Source: Mycobacteriales bacterium
Lineage (GTDB): Bacteria; Actinomycetota; Actinomycetes; Mycobacteriales; Mycobacteriaceae
Direction of reading: 5' to 3'
Assembly: GCA_018376445.1 (NCBI GenBank)
Contig: JAHABL010000006.1
Location: 62,001-126,000, forward strand
DNA: 64,000 nucleotides
Below the pieces are notes generated by a model that saw only the letters and a list, made by a program, of their open reading frames with translations, had not been told where the DNA came from and searched no databases. Positions 24,672 to 33,729 of this stretch are shown here, piece by piece. The first letter of the stretch is position 1. Each line of letters starts with the position of its first letter. Both the position numbers and the translations under genes were made by a program.

Positions 24672-26459
24672 ATGAACGATTCTGCCCGTAGCTCCATTTC
24701 GACGATCACCACGGGACCCATCTACCACAGCGAGAAGCACTACCTCGACGTGCCTTACGACGCAGCGGAATCCGCCCCCGGGGCAGCCCTCCTTGCGGGC
24801 TCACCCACCACCTGTACTCTCCGCGTACCCGTCCGCCGCATCAACCTCACCAACGGTGAACACTGCGACGTCTACGACACCTCCGGTATCTACACGGAAA
24901 CCCAGTACGCCCCCACAGAAGATGGCAGCTACCCCACCCAGCCGGACCTCGAAGCCGGGCTTGAGCGCCTCCACGAAAGCTGGCCCCAGTTCGCCGCCGT
25001 CCCCGCCGACCCCACCAGCAACACCCCCGAAGGGCAGAAACTGGTGCGCACCCAACTAGCGTGGGCACGCAATGGCATCATCACCCCGCAAATGGCCTTC
25101 ATCGCCGCCCGCGAAAACATGCCTGCCGAACTAGTGCGGGAAGAAGTCGCCGCCGGACGCGCCGTCATCTGCTGCAACCACAACCACCCAGAGGCGGAGC
25201 CGTGCATCATCGGCAAACGCTTCGCCACCAAGATCAACGCCAATATCGGCAATAGCGCCGTCACCTCCTCCATTGCGGAAGAAGTAGAGAAGATGGTGTG
25301 GGCCACCCGCTGGGGAGCCGATACCATCATGGACCTGTCCACCGGCAAGGACATCCACGAAACCCGCGAATGGATCCTCCGCAACTGCCCCACCCCGCTG
25401 GGTACCGTCCCCATGTACCAGGCACTGGAGAAGGTGAAGGGCGACCCCACCAAGCTCACCTGGGAGATTTACAAGGACACCGTCATTGAACAATGCGAGC
25501 AGGGCGTGGACTACATGACCATCCATGCGGGCGTACTGCTGCAATATGTGCCACTTACCGCCAACCGCGTCACCGGCATTGTGTCCCGCGGTGGCTCCAT
25601 CATGGCCGCCTGGTGCCTGGCCTACCACAAGCAGTCCTTCCTCTACGAGAACTTCGCCGAACTGTGCGACATCCTGGCCAGCTACGATGTGACATTCTCG
25701 CTGGGTGACGGTCTGCGCCCCGGCTCCATCGCGGACGCCAACGACAAGGCACAGCTAGCCGAACTACACACCCTGGGCGAACTGACCAAGATTGCCTGGG
25801 CGCACGGTGCCCAGGTGATGATCGAAGGCCCCGGGCACGTGCCGATGCACAAGATCGTGGAAAACGTGACGCTGGAAGAGGACTGGTGCCACGAGGCCCC
25901 CTTCTACACACTGGGCCCGCTCGCCACCGACATTGCCCCCGCCTACGACCACATCACCTCCGCTATCGGAGCGGCGATTATTGCCCAGGCCGGCACTGCC
26001 ATGCTCTGCTACGTCACTCCCAAGGAACACCTGGGCCTGCCCAACCGGGACGACGTCAAGGTGGGGTGCGTGACCTACAAGATTGCTGCCCACGCCGCCG
26101 ACCTGGCGAAGGGGCTGCCGAATGCGCAGGCCCGCGACGATGCGATGTCCAAGGCTCGCTTTGAGTTCCGTTGGCGCGACCAGTTCGCGCTGGCGCTGGA
26201 CCCGGATACCGCACAGGACTACCACGATGAGACGCTGCCTGCCGAGCCCGCCAAGCACGCCCACTTCTGCTCCATGTGTGGCCCGAAGTTCTGCTCAATG
26301 CGCATTTCGAAGGATGTGCAGGACTACGCCCGCGAGCACGGACTGGATAGCGAGGAAGCTATTGCGGCCGGGATGGCAGAGAAAGCTGCCCAATTTGAGG
26401 CTGTAGGCGGCGAAGTCTACGTGCCTGTCGAGGAGCTGCAGGCGACCACCACCCTCTAA
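24672..26459 (+). CDS. thiC: Phosphomethylpyrimidine synthase
   Basis: A 595-residue radical-SAM enzyme that rearranges 5-aminoimidazole ribotide to HMP phosphate, the pyrimidine half of thiamine. The N-terminal domain has VPVRRINLTNGE; the barrel carries NANIGNSAVTSS, EVEKMVWATRWGADTIMDLS, IVSRGGSIMAAWC and EGPGHVPMHKI; the C-terminal cluster site CSMCGPKFCSM is the CxxCxxxxC that holds the 4Fe-4S cluster. Controlled by the TPP riboswitch directly upstream and ended by a strong terminator, so it is monocistronic. Confidence 0.97.
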   Translation: MNDSARSSISTITTGPIYHSEKHYLDVPYDAAESAPGAALLAGSPTTCTLRVPVRRINLTNGEHCDVYDTSGIYTETQYAPTEDGSYPTQPDLEAGLERLHESWPQFAAVPADPTSNTPEGQKLVRTQLAWARNGIITPQMAFIAARENMPAELVREEVAAGRAVICCNHNHPEAEPCIIGKRFATKINANIGNSAVTSSIAEEVEKMVWATRWGADTIMDLSTGKDIHETREWILRNCPTPLGTVPMYQALEKVKGDPTKLTWEIYKDTVIEQCEQGVDYMTIHAGVLLQYVPLTANRVTGIVSRGGSIMAAWCLAYHKQSFLYENFAELCDILASYDVTFSLGDGLRPGSIADANDKAQLAELHTLGELTKIAWAHGAQVMIEGPGHVPMHKIVENVTLEEDWCHEAPFYTLGPLATDIAPAYDHITSAIGAAIIAQAGTAMLCYVTPKEHLGLPNRDDVKVGCVTYKIAAHAADLAKGLPNAQARDDAMSKARFEFRWRDQFALALDPDTAQDYHDETLPAEPAKHAHFCSMCGPKFCSMRISKDVQDYAREHGLDSEEAIAAGMAEKAAQFEAVGGEVYVPVEELQATTTL

Positions 26460-26520
26460 AACACGCCCTCATAAAATGGGTGTTCAAAGAGGGTAGGTCT
26501 CCGCGACGCTAATTGGAGAT

Positions 26521-26559
26521 AACGAAGCCGGGACAGTGCGAGACTGTTCCGGCTTCGTT
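26521..26559 (+). terminator. thiC terminator
   Basis: A 17-bp stem (26521-26537 with 26543-26559, AACGAAGCCGG outer part) with one G-T pair and a 5-nt loop, followed by CTGTAGTTTT. Confidence 0.85.
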
Positions 26560-26588
26560 CTGTAGTTTTACGCCACTGCGGGGGCGAG

Positions 26589-27683
26589 TTAAAGCTCGTG
26601 GGCGCCCTTATTGGGGTCACGGCGTTCCGCAGCGTCACTGGGCGGCACAGGCGCACTGGGTTGAGCGGGCCGAGGGGACCGCGACTGTACCGGCGGCTCT
26701 GCGCCACTCGTTTGGGGAGGTACAGGGAAGCCAGTGCCGCCCCGGTTAGTCCAAGGAACCTGCTGCAGCCGGGATTGCGGCGCCGTAGGGGCGGCGGTGG
26801 CAACATCGGTCGCAGGGACCGTCGGGGCGGAAGGCAGTGCGGAATTCAGAACCGGAGCATCTGCGGTCGCTTTAACCGCCACCGATTTCGGGCCACTCTT
26901 GAACTTTCGCAGTGCCGGATCAGAGACAAAGAGGCCAATGATGAAGAGCAGCGCCGCAATGCCGAAGAAGTAAGCACCGGCTCCAAACTCGTTCCATTTA
27001 AAGGTAAACACTGTCGTGGTCGTCGAGCCATTAATGAAGTAGTAAAGGTTCTGGAAGGGCAGGAAAGGACCAAAGTTCACTTTGGCGGAGAAGACCAGAA
27101 GGATGGTTTCAATAGCCGTCATCCACACCACCAGCAGCGCAATCGCACCAGCAGTATTGCGGATAATCATGCCGATTCCCATCGACAACAGTGCCAGCAG
27201 GAAGAAGGCGACCGGGATACGCCAGTAGTAATTGGCCCAGTTAGAGGAGAAAATCTCGACGTTACCGACATTGATGGTGACAAGTTTCGCGGCCAGGCCG
27301 GCAAGGAAGGTGGTGACGAGACCCACCAACGCCATATAGAGACCGCCCACCACTAGCTTCGCAAGGAAAACAACGGGGCGGCGCGGGGTACCGCGGAATG
27401 TCGACTCAATAGTGAGGGTACTGTACTCGGTGGTCACCAGGGTGACGGAGAAGATGAGCACGACAAGAAAACCAATACCCGTCACGCCCATGAGGAGTTC
27501 CTCCGGAGGATACGCGAAAGCACCACCAACATTCCGTCCGTGCAGCAGTGAGCGGTACAGCCAAGCGACAAACGCGGAGCTAGCGACACCAAAAACGCCA
27601 ATGATGATGGTGGAGACGAGGGCGGACCGGATGGACCACATCTTGATCCACTCAGCGCGCATAGCGTTATAGAAGCTCTTCAT
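26589..27683 (-). CDS. ABC-2 type transporter permease
   Basis: A 364-residue permease with six predicted helices between about residues 20 and 270 (IIIGVFGVASSAFVAWLY, GVTGIGFLVVLIFSVTLVTT, YMALVGLVTTFLAGLAA, VAFFLLALLSMGIGMII, AGAIALLVVWMTAIETILLV, YFFGIAALLFIIGLF), then a Pro/Ala-rich cytoplasmic tail of about 90 residues that is not part of the family fold. The extracytoplasmic EYSTLTIESTFRGTPRR segment is typical of NatB/BcrB-like permeases. ATG at 27683 has AAAGGAGG 9 nt upstream and starts 1 nt after the ATPase stop. Substrate unknown; drug or peptide export is the usual guess. Confidence 0.85.
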   Translation of the reverse strand: MKSFYNAMRAEWIKMWSIRSALVSTIIIGVFGVASSAFVAWLYRSLLHGRNVGGAFAYPPEELLMGVTGIGFLVVLIFSVTLVTTEYSTLTIESTFRGTPRRPVVFLAKLVVGGLYMALVGLVTTFLAGLAAKLVTINVGNVEIFSSNWANYYWRIPVAFFLLALLSMGIGMIIRNTAGAIALLVVWMTAIETILLVFSAKVNFGPFLPFQNLYYFINGSTTTTVFTFKWNEFGAGAYFFGIAALLFIIGLFVSDPALRKFKSGPKSVAVKATADAPVLNSALPSAPTVPATDVATAAPTAPQSRLQQVPWTNRGGTGFPVPPQTSGAEPPVQSRSPRPAQPSAPVPPSDAAERRDPNKGAHEL

Positions 27684-27684
27684 G

Positions 27685-28677
27685 CTACTTTGCCTCCTTT
27701 CCGGTAGAAGCTGGGACAACCGGGGCAGTGCCAGCCACGCTACCGCTGCGATATTGTTCCCACTCCTGCGTCATCTGCAGGTAGACGTCTTCGACGGTGG
27801 CACCCACCGTCACCAGCTCGTAGAGGGGAATGTTGTTCTCAGCTGCGAGGTCCGCGACGGCGGAGGTACTTTCCACATCCACCAGCACGGCTGCGCCCAA
27901 CGACGGGTCGATGCTGAGATCGGTGGGGTCGATGACGGCAGAGAGGCCGGCCCCGGTGAGTACCTGCACCAGCTGCGGAGCGAACTTCGTGCGGGCCCGA
28001 ACCTGGGTGGGAGCCTGCTTAGCGAACTCCGTCACCGTAGTATCGGCAAGCAGTTTGCCCTGGCCGAGGACGACCAGGCGGTCTGCTGTAAGGGAGATTT
28101 CCGAGAGCAGGTGGGAGGAGACGAGAATGGCGCGCCCCTCCGCGGCAAGACTCTTGGCAAAGTGACGGAACCAGGCAATACCCTCGGGGTCCAGACCATT
28201 AATCGGTTCGTCGAAGAGGAGACAGCTGGGGTTGCCCAGCATAGCCTCTGCCATGCCGAGGCGTTGGCGCATACCCATGGAGTAGGAACGAGTGTGGTTG
28301 TTTGCGGCTTCCGTCAAACCCACCAAGTCGAGGCACTCGTCAACACGTTCCATCGGGATACCGTTTGATGCGGCCATGTAGCGCAGGTGATTCCGCCCGG
28401 AGCGCTTCGGATGCATACAGCGAGTGTCTAGCAGTGCGCCGACCGTACAGAGCGGGTTGGTGAGCGAACGGTAGGGCACACCGTCAATGAGTGCAGTGCC
28501 GGCATCGGGAGTTTCCAAGCCAACGATCATGCGCATGGTGGTCGATTTCCCTGCGCCGTTGGGGCCGAGGAAGCCGGTGATATGTCCCGGTTCGACTGTA
28601 AAGGTGAGGTCGTCTACAGCGGTCTTTTTGCCGAACCGCTTAGTGAGCCCAGAAATCGTGATCATAACACCGAGCAT
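27685..28677 (-). CDS. ABC transporter ATP-binding protein
   Basis: A 330-residue ATPase of the BcrA/CcmA-like drug-export group, partner of the permease one base downstream. Walker A is LGPNGAGKST, the signature is YSMGMRQRLGMAEA (MGMRQ rather than the usual LSGGQ), Walker B is CLLFDEPINGLDPEG and the H-loop is VSSHLL. A C-terminal accessory domain of about 110 residues follows. The start at 28677 has AGG elements upstream; an ATG at 28665 is an alternative. The gene pair sits between thiC and the thiG operon but has no thiamine link in sequence. Confidence 0.88.
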   Translation of the reverse strand: MLGVMITISGLTKRFGKKTAVDDLTFTVEPGHITGFLGPNGAGKSTTMRMIVGLETPDAGTALIDGVPYRSLTNPLCTVGALLDTRCMHPKRSGRNHLRYMAASNGIPMERVDECLDLVGLTEAANNHTRSYSMGMRQRLGMAEAMLGNPSCLLFDEPINGLDPEGIAWFRHFAKSLAAEGRAILVSSHLLSEISLTADRLVVLGQGKLLADTTVTEFAKQAPTQVRARTKFAPQLVQVLTGAGLSAVIDPTDLSIDPSLGAAVLVDVESTSAVADLAAENNIPLYELVTVGATVEDVYLQMTQEWEQYRSGSVAGTAPVVPASTGKEAK

Positions 28678-28735
28678 TCACCTGAAACCTGGAGTCTTCC
28701 TGTGAACACACTGCTGGGTGGGTAAAACTTTGCGA

Positions 28736-29599
28736 CTAATCGTCCTCGTCGGAAAGATCGAAGTGACCGGCCGGAGAAGACGCCTTACCCCAGAACCGCT
28801 TTGACATACGACCAGCTCGGTAGGCAGCACGGCCGGCCGCTACCGCGTGACGCATCGCCCGCGCCATCATTACCGGCTCTTGTGCCCGAGTAATAGCAGA
28901 AGCCATCAATACTGCATCGCAGCCCATCTCCATGGCAAGGGCAGCATCCGAGGCGGTACCAATACCGGCATCGCACACCACCGGAACATTCGCCTGAGCA
29001 ATAATCATCTCCAGGTTGTGCGGGTTGCGGATACCCAAACCGGTACCAATGGGGGCAGCCAGCGGCATCACTGCCGAACAGCCCACCTCCTCCAGGTAGC
29101 GGGCAATAATCGGGTCGTCGGTGGTGTAGGGCAGCACCTTAAAACCGTCATCAATAAGTTGCTCGGCTGCGTCTAGCAAGGCAACCACATCGGGGAGTAG
29201 GGTGCGGTCGTCGGCAATCACTTCCAGCTTGATCCAGTTCGTGCCCAGTGCCTCCCGCGCCAACTGGGCGGTCAACACAGCCTCGCGGGCAGTGCGGCAG
29301 CCCGCCGTGTTGGGAAGCGGATCAATAGTGAGATCCTGCAAGAGCTCCAGGGTGCTGGCGGCACCTGTCCCGTGACCCAAGCGAGCATCCACCCGGCGGA
29401 TAGAAACGGTGGTCAACTCGGTGCCGGAGGCGTCCAGAGCATCCTTCAGTATCTGCTGGTTAGCGGCGCCGCCGGTACCCATAATGAGACGCGAGCGGAA
29501 GGTACGCCCCGCAATGGTGAGCAGATCCTCACCGGCATCGGCATGGTCGTCGGCGGCGAGGCGCTGGGTGAGCTCCTCTGCCTGGTTCTCGTCGCGCAT
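28736..29599 (-). CDS. thiG: Thiazole synthase
   Basis: A 287-residue TIM-barrel enzyme that builds the thiazole phosphate ring of thiamine from deoxyxylulose phosphate, ThiS-thiocarboxylate and dehydroglycine. Motifs: RSRLIMGTGG at the start of the barrel, NTAGCRTAREAV, the Schiff-base lysine in WIKLEVIADD, VMPLAAPIGTGLGI and VVCDAGIGTASDAA. About 28 extra N-terminal residues precede the barrel. It starts 3 nt after thiS; last gene of the thiO-thiS-thiG operon. Confidence 0.95.
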   Translation of the reverse strand: MRDENQAEELTQRLAADDHADAGEDLLTIAGRTFRSRLIMGTGGAANQQILKDALDASGTELTTVSIRRVDARLGHGTGAASTLELLQDLTIDPLPNTAGCRTAREAVLTAQLAREALGTNWIKLEVIADDRTLLPDVVALLDAAEQLIDDGFKVLPYTTDDPIIARYLEEVGCSAVMPLAAPIGTGLGIRNPHNLEMIIAQANVPVVCDAGIGTASDAALAMEMGCDAVLMASAITRAQEPVMMARAMRHAVAAGRAAYRAGRMSKRFWGKASSPAGHFDLSDEDD

Positions 29600-29602
29600 A
29601 AA

Positions 29603-29803
29603 TTAGCCTCCCTGGACAGCGGTAAGAATGTCCACTTCAGCACCCTCCGCGAGGGTGGTGGTGGCCCACTGGGATGCGGGAACAACGGCGGCATCAACGG
29701 CAACTGCGGTGCCCGCACTAGTGAGCTGGCGCTCGGCCATAAGGTCAGCGACAGTAGCGTTATCGGCGATGGTGATCGCTTCACCATTCACAGTAATGGT
29801 CAT
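29603..29803 (-). CDS. thiS: Sulfur carrier protein ThiS
   Basis: 66 residues with the beta-grasp pattern MTITVNGEAITIADNATVAD and the obligatory C-terminal Gly-Gly (TAVQGG), which is adenylated and loaded with sulfur for ThiG. AGGAGG lies about 6 nt before the ATG. The frame is open far upstream (to 30160) inside thiO, but that is antisense-free shadow coding and not the real start. No thiF is seen in this window, so the activating enzyme is elsewhere (MoeB-like proteins can do it). Confidence 0.95.
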   Translation of the reverse strand: MTITVNGEAITIADNATVADLMAERQLTSAGTAVAVDAAVVPASQWATTTLAEGAEVDILTAVQGG

Positions 29804-29867
29804 GGGGTCCTCCTGTAGTCGGAAAGGGCAATGGCCCTCTGCGGGATGACGGGGGTAACGAAACTCG

Positions 29868-31112
29868 TTAAAGAATAAAGTTCGGGATACGGTGCGGGTC
29901 GCAGGACTTTGCCTCCGGCAACTCCTGGCCCACCAAGGCAGCCACCGCTGCCACAGCGGAGAGCGGCGTGTGGAGAATACCATTACGGCCATGCCCGGTG
30001 GCCACCACCAGGCGACCATCCAAGGCCTCCTCCACCCGGCCAAGATAGGGCAGGTTGTCGATACTGCCCGGGCGCAAGCCGGCGATACACTCGTAAAGCT
30101 CGTAGTCGGAAACGCCGGGGAAGAGAATCTCCGTGTCCTCCAGCAGCTGGAGCACACCACCCACCGTCACCTGACGGTCCTCCCCATGCTCATATTCAGT
30201 GGCGCCGATGAGCAGACCCCACGGGCGCGGCACCAGATAGATGGGGCGGCCATGCACACGGCCACGGATAGTACGCTTGGGCGGCTCCGGCACACCAGGG
30301 CGGAAGTGGAGACGCAGCACCTCCCCCTTAATGGGACGAATAGGGAGGTTGAGGCCGACTGTGGCAGCAAGTGCTTGGGAACCATTACCTGCCGCCAGCA
30401 CCACCTGGTCGTAGTTGCCCACTTTGCCGTTCACCAGATCGTGCAAGTCATCAATCTGACGCTCGCAGAGGGTGACGCCATAGGTTCCCTCACACTGCTC
30501 CCGCAGCGCCGCCAACAATTCGCGGTTATCGACGGAACGCTCCCCCTCAGTGAGGAGGGCAGCTCGGGCGGCACGGCTCAACGACGGCTCCAGCGTACGC
30601 AGCTCGCGACGGGTGATCTTACGCATCCGCGCATCCACCGGGTTATCCGAACCGGGGGCCAAGAAGGGCGCTACCCCATCGATGGTGCCGCCGCGGGCCC
30701 ACAGATCCTCCCGCTCGGTGACGTACTGATAGATCTTCTCCAGGTCCTCCACGTCGCCCTCATCCACACCCACATTGAGAGTACCGGCCGTGGAGGTGAA
30801 CACGTTGGGGTGGTTAGCGTTCAGTTTTCCGCCGAAACCCGGCCAGTGGCGCAGCGAGGCAGCCCCCAAGCGCAGCTGTTCGTCCTCCCCCGGCCACGCC
30901 TCGGTAATACCGCCGAGCATGCCGCCAGCACACCAGCCAGCCGAGTTCCCCCAGGAGAGGGAAGGGTCATAGACGGTGACGGTGAAGCCCGCCGACGCCG
31001 CTTTAAGGGCGGTGGCGAGGCCGATAACAGATCCGCCGACAACGGCGATGTTTGTCCCTAACGTCTTACCATTGGAATCAGTCGCAGTAATACGTGAGCT
31101 GAGGTCAAACAT
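29868..31112 (-). CDS. thiO: Glycine oxidase
   Basis: A 414-residue FAD oxidoreductase of the DAO family supplying dehydroglycine for thiazole synthesis. The FAD motif is NIAVVGGSVIGLATALKAA (GGSVIG in place of GxGxxG), followed by YDPSLSWGNSAGWCAGGML, the GQ/GS-type IKGEVLRLHF strand and RGRVHGRPIYLVPR, and the C-terminal ECIAGLRPGSIDNLPYLGR and VATGHGRNGILHTPL. Start at 31112 lies just after the TPP riboswitch; the frame extends upstream into it. First gene of the thiO-thiS-thiG operon. Confidence 0.93.
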   Translation of the reverse strand: MFDLSSRITATDSNGKTLGTNIAVVGGSVIGLATALKAASAGFTVTVYDPSLSWGNSAGWCAGGMLGGITEAWPGEDEQLRLGAASLRHWPGFGGKLNANHPNVFTSTAGTLNVGVDEGDVEDLEKIYQYVTEREDLWARGGTIDGVAPFLAPGSDNPVDARMRKITRRELRTLEPSLSRAARAALLTEGERSVDNRELLAALREQCEGTYGVTLCERQIDDLHDLVNGKVGNYDQVVLAAGNGSQALAATVGLNLPIRPIKGEVLRLHFRPGVPEPPKRTIRGRVHGRPIYLVPRPWGLLIGATEYEHGEDRQVTVGGVLQLLEDTEILFPGVSDYELYECIAGLRPGSIDNLPYLGRVEEALDGRLVVATGHGRNGILHTPLSAVAAVAALVGQELPEAKSCDPHRIPNFIL

Positions 31113-31116
31113 AAAA

Positions 31117-31224
31117 AGCGCACTCCCTTCGCCGGAATTATCCGGAGCAGGTTCAACCGGTCGGACTCCACGAGTCCCTCTCAGCCTCTCCACTCGGTGA
31201 CGACATCACACCTCACCAGCGGAG
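31117..31224 (-). promoter_or_regulatory. TPP riboswitch upstream of thiO-thiS-thiG
   Basis: On the minus strand the THI-box blocks are GAGGCTGAGAGGGAC, ACCGGTTGAACCTGCTCCGG, ATAATTCCGGCGAAGGGAG, with the AAGGGAG close to the thiO ATG. The outer P1 stem can be formed by CGCT near 31220 and AGTG near 31121. It is the second TPP riboswitch in the window. Confidence 0.92.
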
Positions 31225-31352
31225 GATCCGTCGGTAGTTGGCAGCCTGCCACAGACCGGACAGACCCGGAGGCTCCCGGGAAATAAATCTGTTCTTTATC
31301 TACCTATCTACCCTACTCGCTGAAATGTGGCACGCTAGGAGATGTGAAACTT

Positions 31353-32111
31353 ATGCCGTCAGAACACTCCTCCCGATCCACCGCGGCCCGCAGCCAAAAC
31401 TCCGTCACCCCCCGCGAACGACTCCAGGACGCCCACCTCTACCTGTGCGTCGACGCCCGGCGCCACCTGGACGGAGACCGCCCCCGCTTCACCGCCTTGC
31501 GGGAACTCGCCGAGCAGGTATGTGAAGGCGGCTGCGACATCATCCAGCTGCGCGACAAAAACTCCGTAGGGGAACGCGAACTGGGAAAGATGACGATCAT
31601 CGAACAACTGGAAGCGCTGCGGGTGCTAGCAGAGGTGGTGCACGCACACGGGGCACTACTGACCGTCAACGACCGCATGGATTTGGCAGTGGCAGCCGGC
31701 GCCGATGTTGCCCACGTCGGACAAGACGACATTCCCACCGAGGTAGCCCGACAGATTCTCGGTGACGAGGTGGTCTTGGGCCTTAGTTGCCACTCCCCCG
31801 CCGATGTGGATGCCGCCATGGCCAACCCCTACATCGACTACTTCTGCACTGGCCCCATCTGGGCCACCCCCACCAAACCCGGGCGCCCTGGCGTAGGCCT
31901 GGAGTTGGTGGAGTATGCCGCCCGCCAACAGGCCGAAGCCCGCCAACCGATGGTGAAACCGTGGTTCGCTATCGGTGGCGTCAACACCACCAACGCCCCC
32001 GACGTGGTGGCAGCTGGGGCGAACCGGCTGGTGGTGGTGCGCGCCCTCACCGACGCCCCCGATCCCGTCGCCGCCGCCCGAACGCTTCGCACCTGTGCCA
32101 CTGGCGAATAA
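31353..32111 (+). CDS. thiE: Thiamine-phosphate synthase
   Basis: A 252-residue TIM-barrel enzyme joining HMP-PP and thiazole phosphate. Motifs: HLYLCVDAR, CDIIQLRDKNS, ALLTVNDRMDLAVAAGADVA followed by HVGQDDIP, GLSCHS, and GPIWATPTKPGRPGVGLE with the phosphate-binding loops, then WFAIGGVNTTN. AGGAG lies 11 nt before the ATG at 31353; a GTG three codons earlier (31344) is nearer to it and also possible. Divergent from thiO, with no riboswitch of its own visible in the 120-nt spacer. Confidence 0.93.
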   Translation: MPSEHSSRSTAARSQNSVTPRERLQDAHLYLCVDARRHLDGDRPRFTALRELAEQVCEGGCDIIQLRDKNSVGERELGKMTIIEQLEALRVLAEVVHAHGALLTVNDRMDLAVAAGADVAHVGQDDIPTEVARQILGDEVVLGLSCHSPADVDAAMANPYIDYFCTGPIWATPTKPGRPGVGLELVEYAARQQAEARQPMVKPWFAIGGVNTTNAPDVVAAGANRLVVVRALTDAPDPVAAARTLRTCATGE

Positions 32112-32295
32112 ACGAACACGATCCGCCCCACGAGCAACCAGACAAGTAACGCAAAAGCTGGCAGAATCGACACTATAAGTAGGACTAACTGCTGCCCGCT
32201 GGTGCTCTCCGGACAGCACCAGATGCACGAGCCGCACCAGCTATGCCAGATAGATGAGCTGTGCCAGAGGAATCGCTTGAGGAGGTTGTTCACCG
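32112..32295 (+). promoter_or_regulatory. Leader region of glnX-pknG
   Basis: A 184-nt spacer with a hairpin CTGGTGCT (32199-32206) / AGCACCAG (32215-32222) and TATAAG near 32174 as a weak -10 candidate. GAGGAGG lies 9 nt before the glnX ATG. Confidence 0.35.
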
Positions 32296-33729
32296 ATGCG
32301 TCTCACTCCGCGTCAACGCCTCCTCCCCGAACGCCCCCTCACGGAACTCCGTAACGCCGTCCAAAACCGCAACATCGACAAAGCTCTCAACGCTAGCTTT
32401 GACTACGACGAAACCTCCGATAACCCCGTCGACAATCACGAATTCAGTGTGCGGGAGCGGCTCTCCTTCCTCCGCGGCTTCCTCTCCACTACCCCCGGAA
32501 AATTCTCCATCGTCACCACCCTGCTGCTGTTGTGCTGCATCGTCCTGGGCGGTGCCTCCGCCTCTCTCACCTTCGACCGACAGCAACAGCTCGACACCAT
32601 GCTGCGCGAATCGGAGCCCCTCGCCCACGCCTCCCAACAGCTCTACAGTTCCCTCTCCCTCGCCGATACTGCCGCCACCACGCAGTTCATGATTACAGAA
32701 GAGAGCGACCAGGTGACGCGTCAATACGAACGCGCCATCATTAACGCCTCCACCAGCGCGATCGGTTCCCGCTCCGGCGCCTCCACCTTTGACAAGGCTA
32801 ACCGGACGTTGCTCGTGAAGATTAACGCCAACATCCCCGTCTACACGGCGCGCATTGGGCAGGCTCTCGCCGAACAGAGTATGAACAACCCGCTCACCAT
32901 CATGCACCAGGCCGATGCCCGCTCCATTATGGAAGAACATCTGCTCCCCGATGCCGAACAGCTCTATAAAAACCGCTACGCCTCCATCAACGTGGCGCAG
33001 AAAGCCTGGGCACGCCCCCTCTACGCTGCTGGTTTCTGTCTGATACTGCTTATCGCCACACTGGTGGCCGCACAACTGTGGCTCACCCACGTCACCCGCC
33101 GCCGCTTCAACCTGGGGCTTCTGGCCGCCACCGTGCTGGCGATCGTCTCCCTCCTGTGGGTGCTGGTCTCCTCCGGAATCTCCTTGGCCACCGCCGACAG
33201 CAGCGCCCCTGACAATCACTCCATTACGGAGATTCTCACCGACGCCCGCATCACTGCCCAACAGATGCGCTCTCATGAGATGGTGGAGCTCTCCCAGGCG
33301 AACGCCGGTTCTACCATCGAGTCCGCCCCGTTCCTCAAGAACATGGATAAGGTGACGGGCGCCATCGATACCTTCGCAGAGCGCTCCGGCTCCGCGGAAT
33401 CCGTAAAACTCACCGATCAGACTCGGACAGCTCTCGACGCCTGGCGAAACACTCACCAGGAGATGGTGGACCAGTTGGCTGACGGGAACCGCAAGCAAGC
33501 CACCGCCATTGCCACCAGTATGTCCCGCAGTGCCGGCGGTGGACAGTTCAACGAGGTCGACACGCTGCTGCAACGCTGCATCAGTTCTGCCCGCGGCCAA
33601 GTCCGCGATAGCGCCAACCTAGCCCACAGCACCATCTTTGCCACCGGCGTGGGACTCGTCATCCTGCTGGTGCTGGAGTCCGTGTGTGTGGTCGCCGGGT
33701 TCCTCCCCCGCTACCGGGAGTACGAGTAA
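32296..33729 (+). CDS. glnX: Membrane sensor protein GlnX-like (Rv0412c homologue)
   Basis: A 477-residue protein with four predicted membrane helices: about 70-92 (FSIVTTLLLLCCIVLGGASA), 239-260, 275-295 and 450-470. Two helical extracytoplasmic regions, about 95-235 and 298-448, look like four-helix sensor bundles. In Mycobacterium and Corynebacterium the homologue works with the lipoprotein GlnH to pass amino-acid availability (Glu/Asp/Asn) across the membrane to the kinase PknG. Here its stop overlaps the pknG start (TAATG) and no glnH lies between or nearby, unlike Rv0412c-glnH-pknG. Confidence 0.82.
   Translation: MRLTPRQRLLPERPLTELRNAVQNRNIDKALNASFDYDETSDNPVDNHEFSVRERLSFLRGFLSTTPGKFSIVTTLLLLCCIVLGGASASLTFDRQQQLDTMLRESEPLAHASQQLYSSLSLADTAATTQFMITEESDQVTRQYERAIINASTSAIGSRSGASTFDKANRTLLVKINANIPVYTARIGQALAEQSMNNPLTIMHQADARSIMEEHLLPDAEQLYKNRYASINVAQKAWARPLYAAGFCLILLIATLVAAQLWLTHVTRRRFNLGLLAATVLAIVSLLWVLVSSGISLATADSSAPDNHSITEILTDARITAQQMRSHEMVELSQANAGSTIESAPFLKNMDKVTGAIDTFAERSGSAESVKLTDQTRTALDAWRNTHQEMVDQLADGNRKQATAIATSMSRSAGGGQFNEVDTLLQRCISSARGQVRDSANLAHSTIFATGVGLVILLVLESVCVVAGFLPRYREYE

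Noticed and set aside
29603..30160. 185-codon frame containing thiS
   Set aside because: Only the last 66 codons are ThiS; the upstream part is an out-of-frame reading of thiO.
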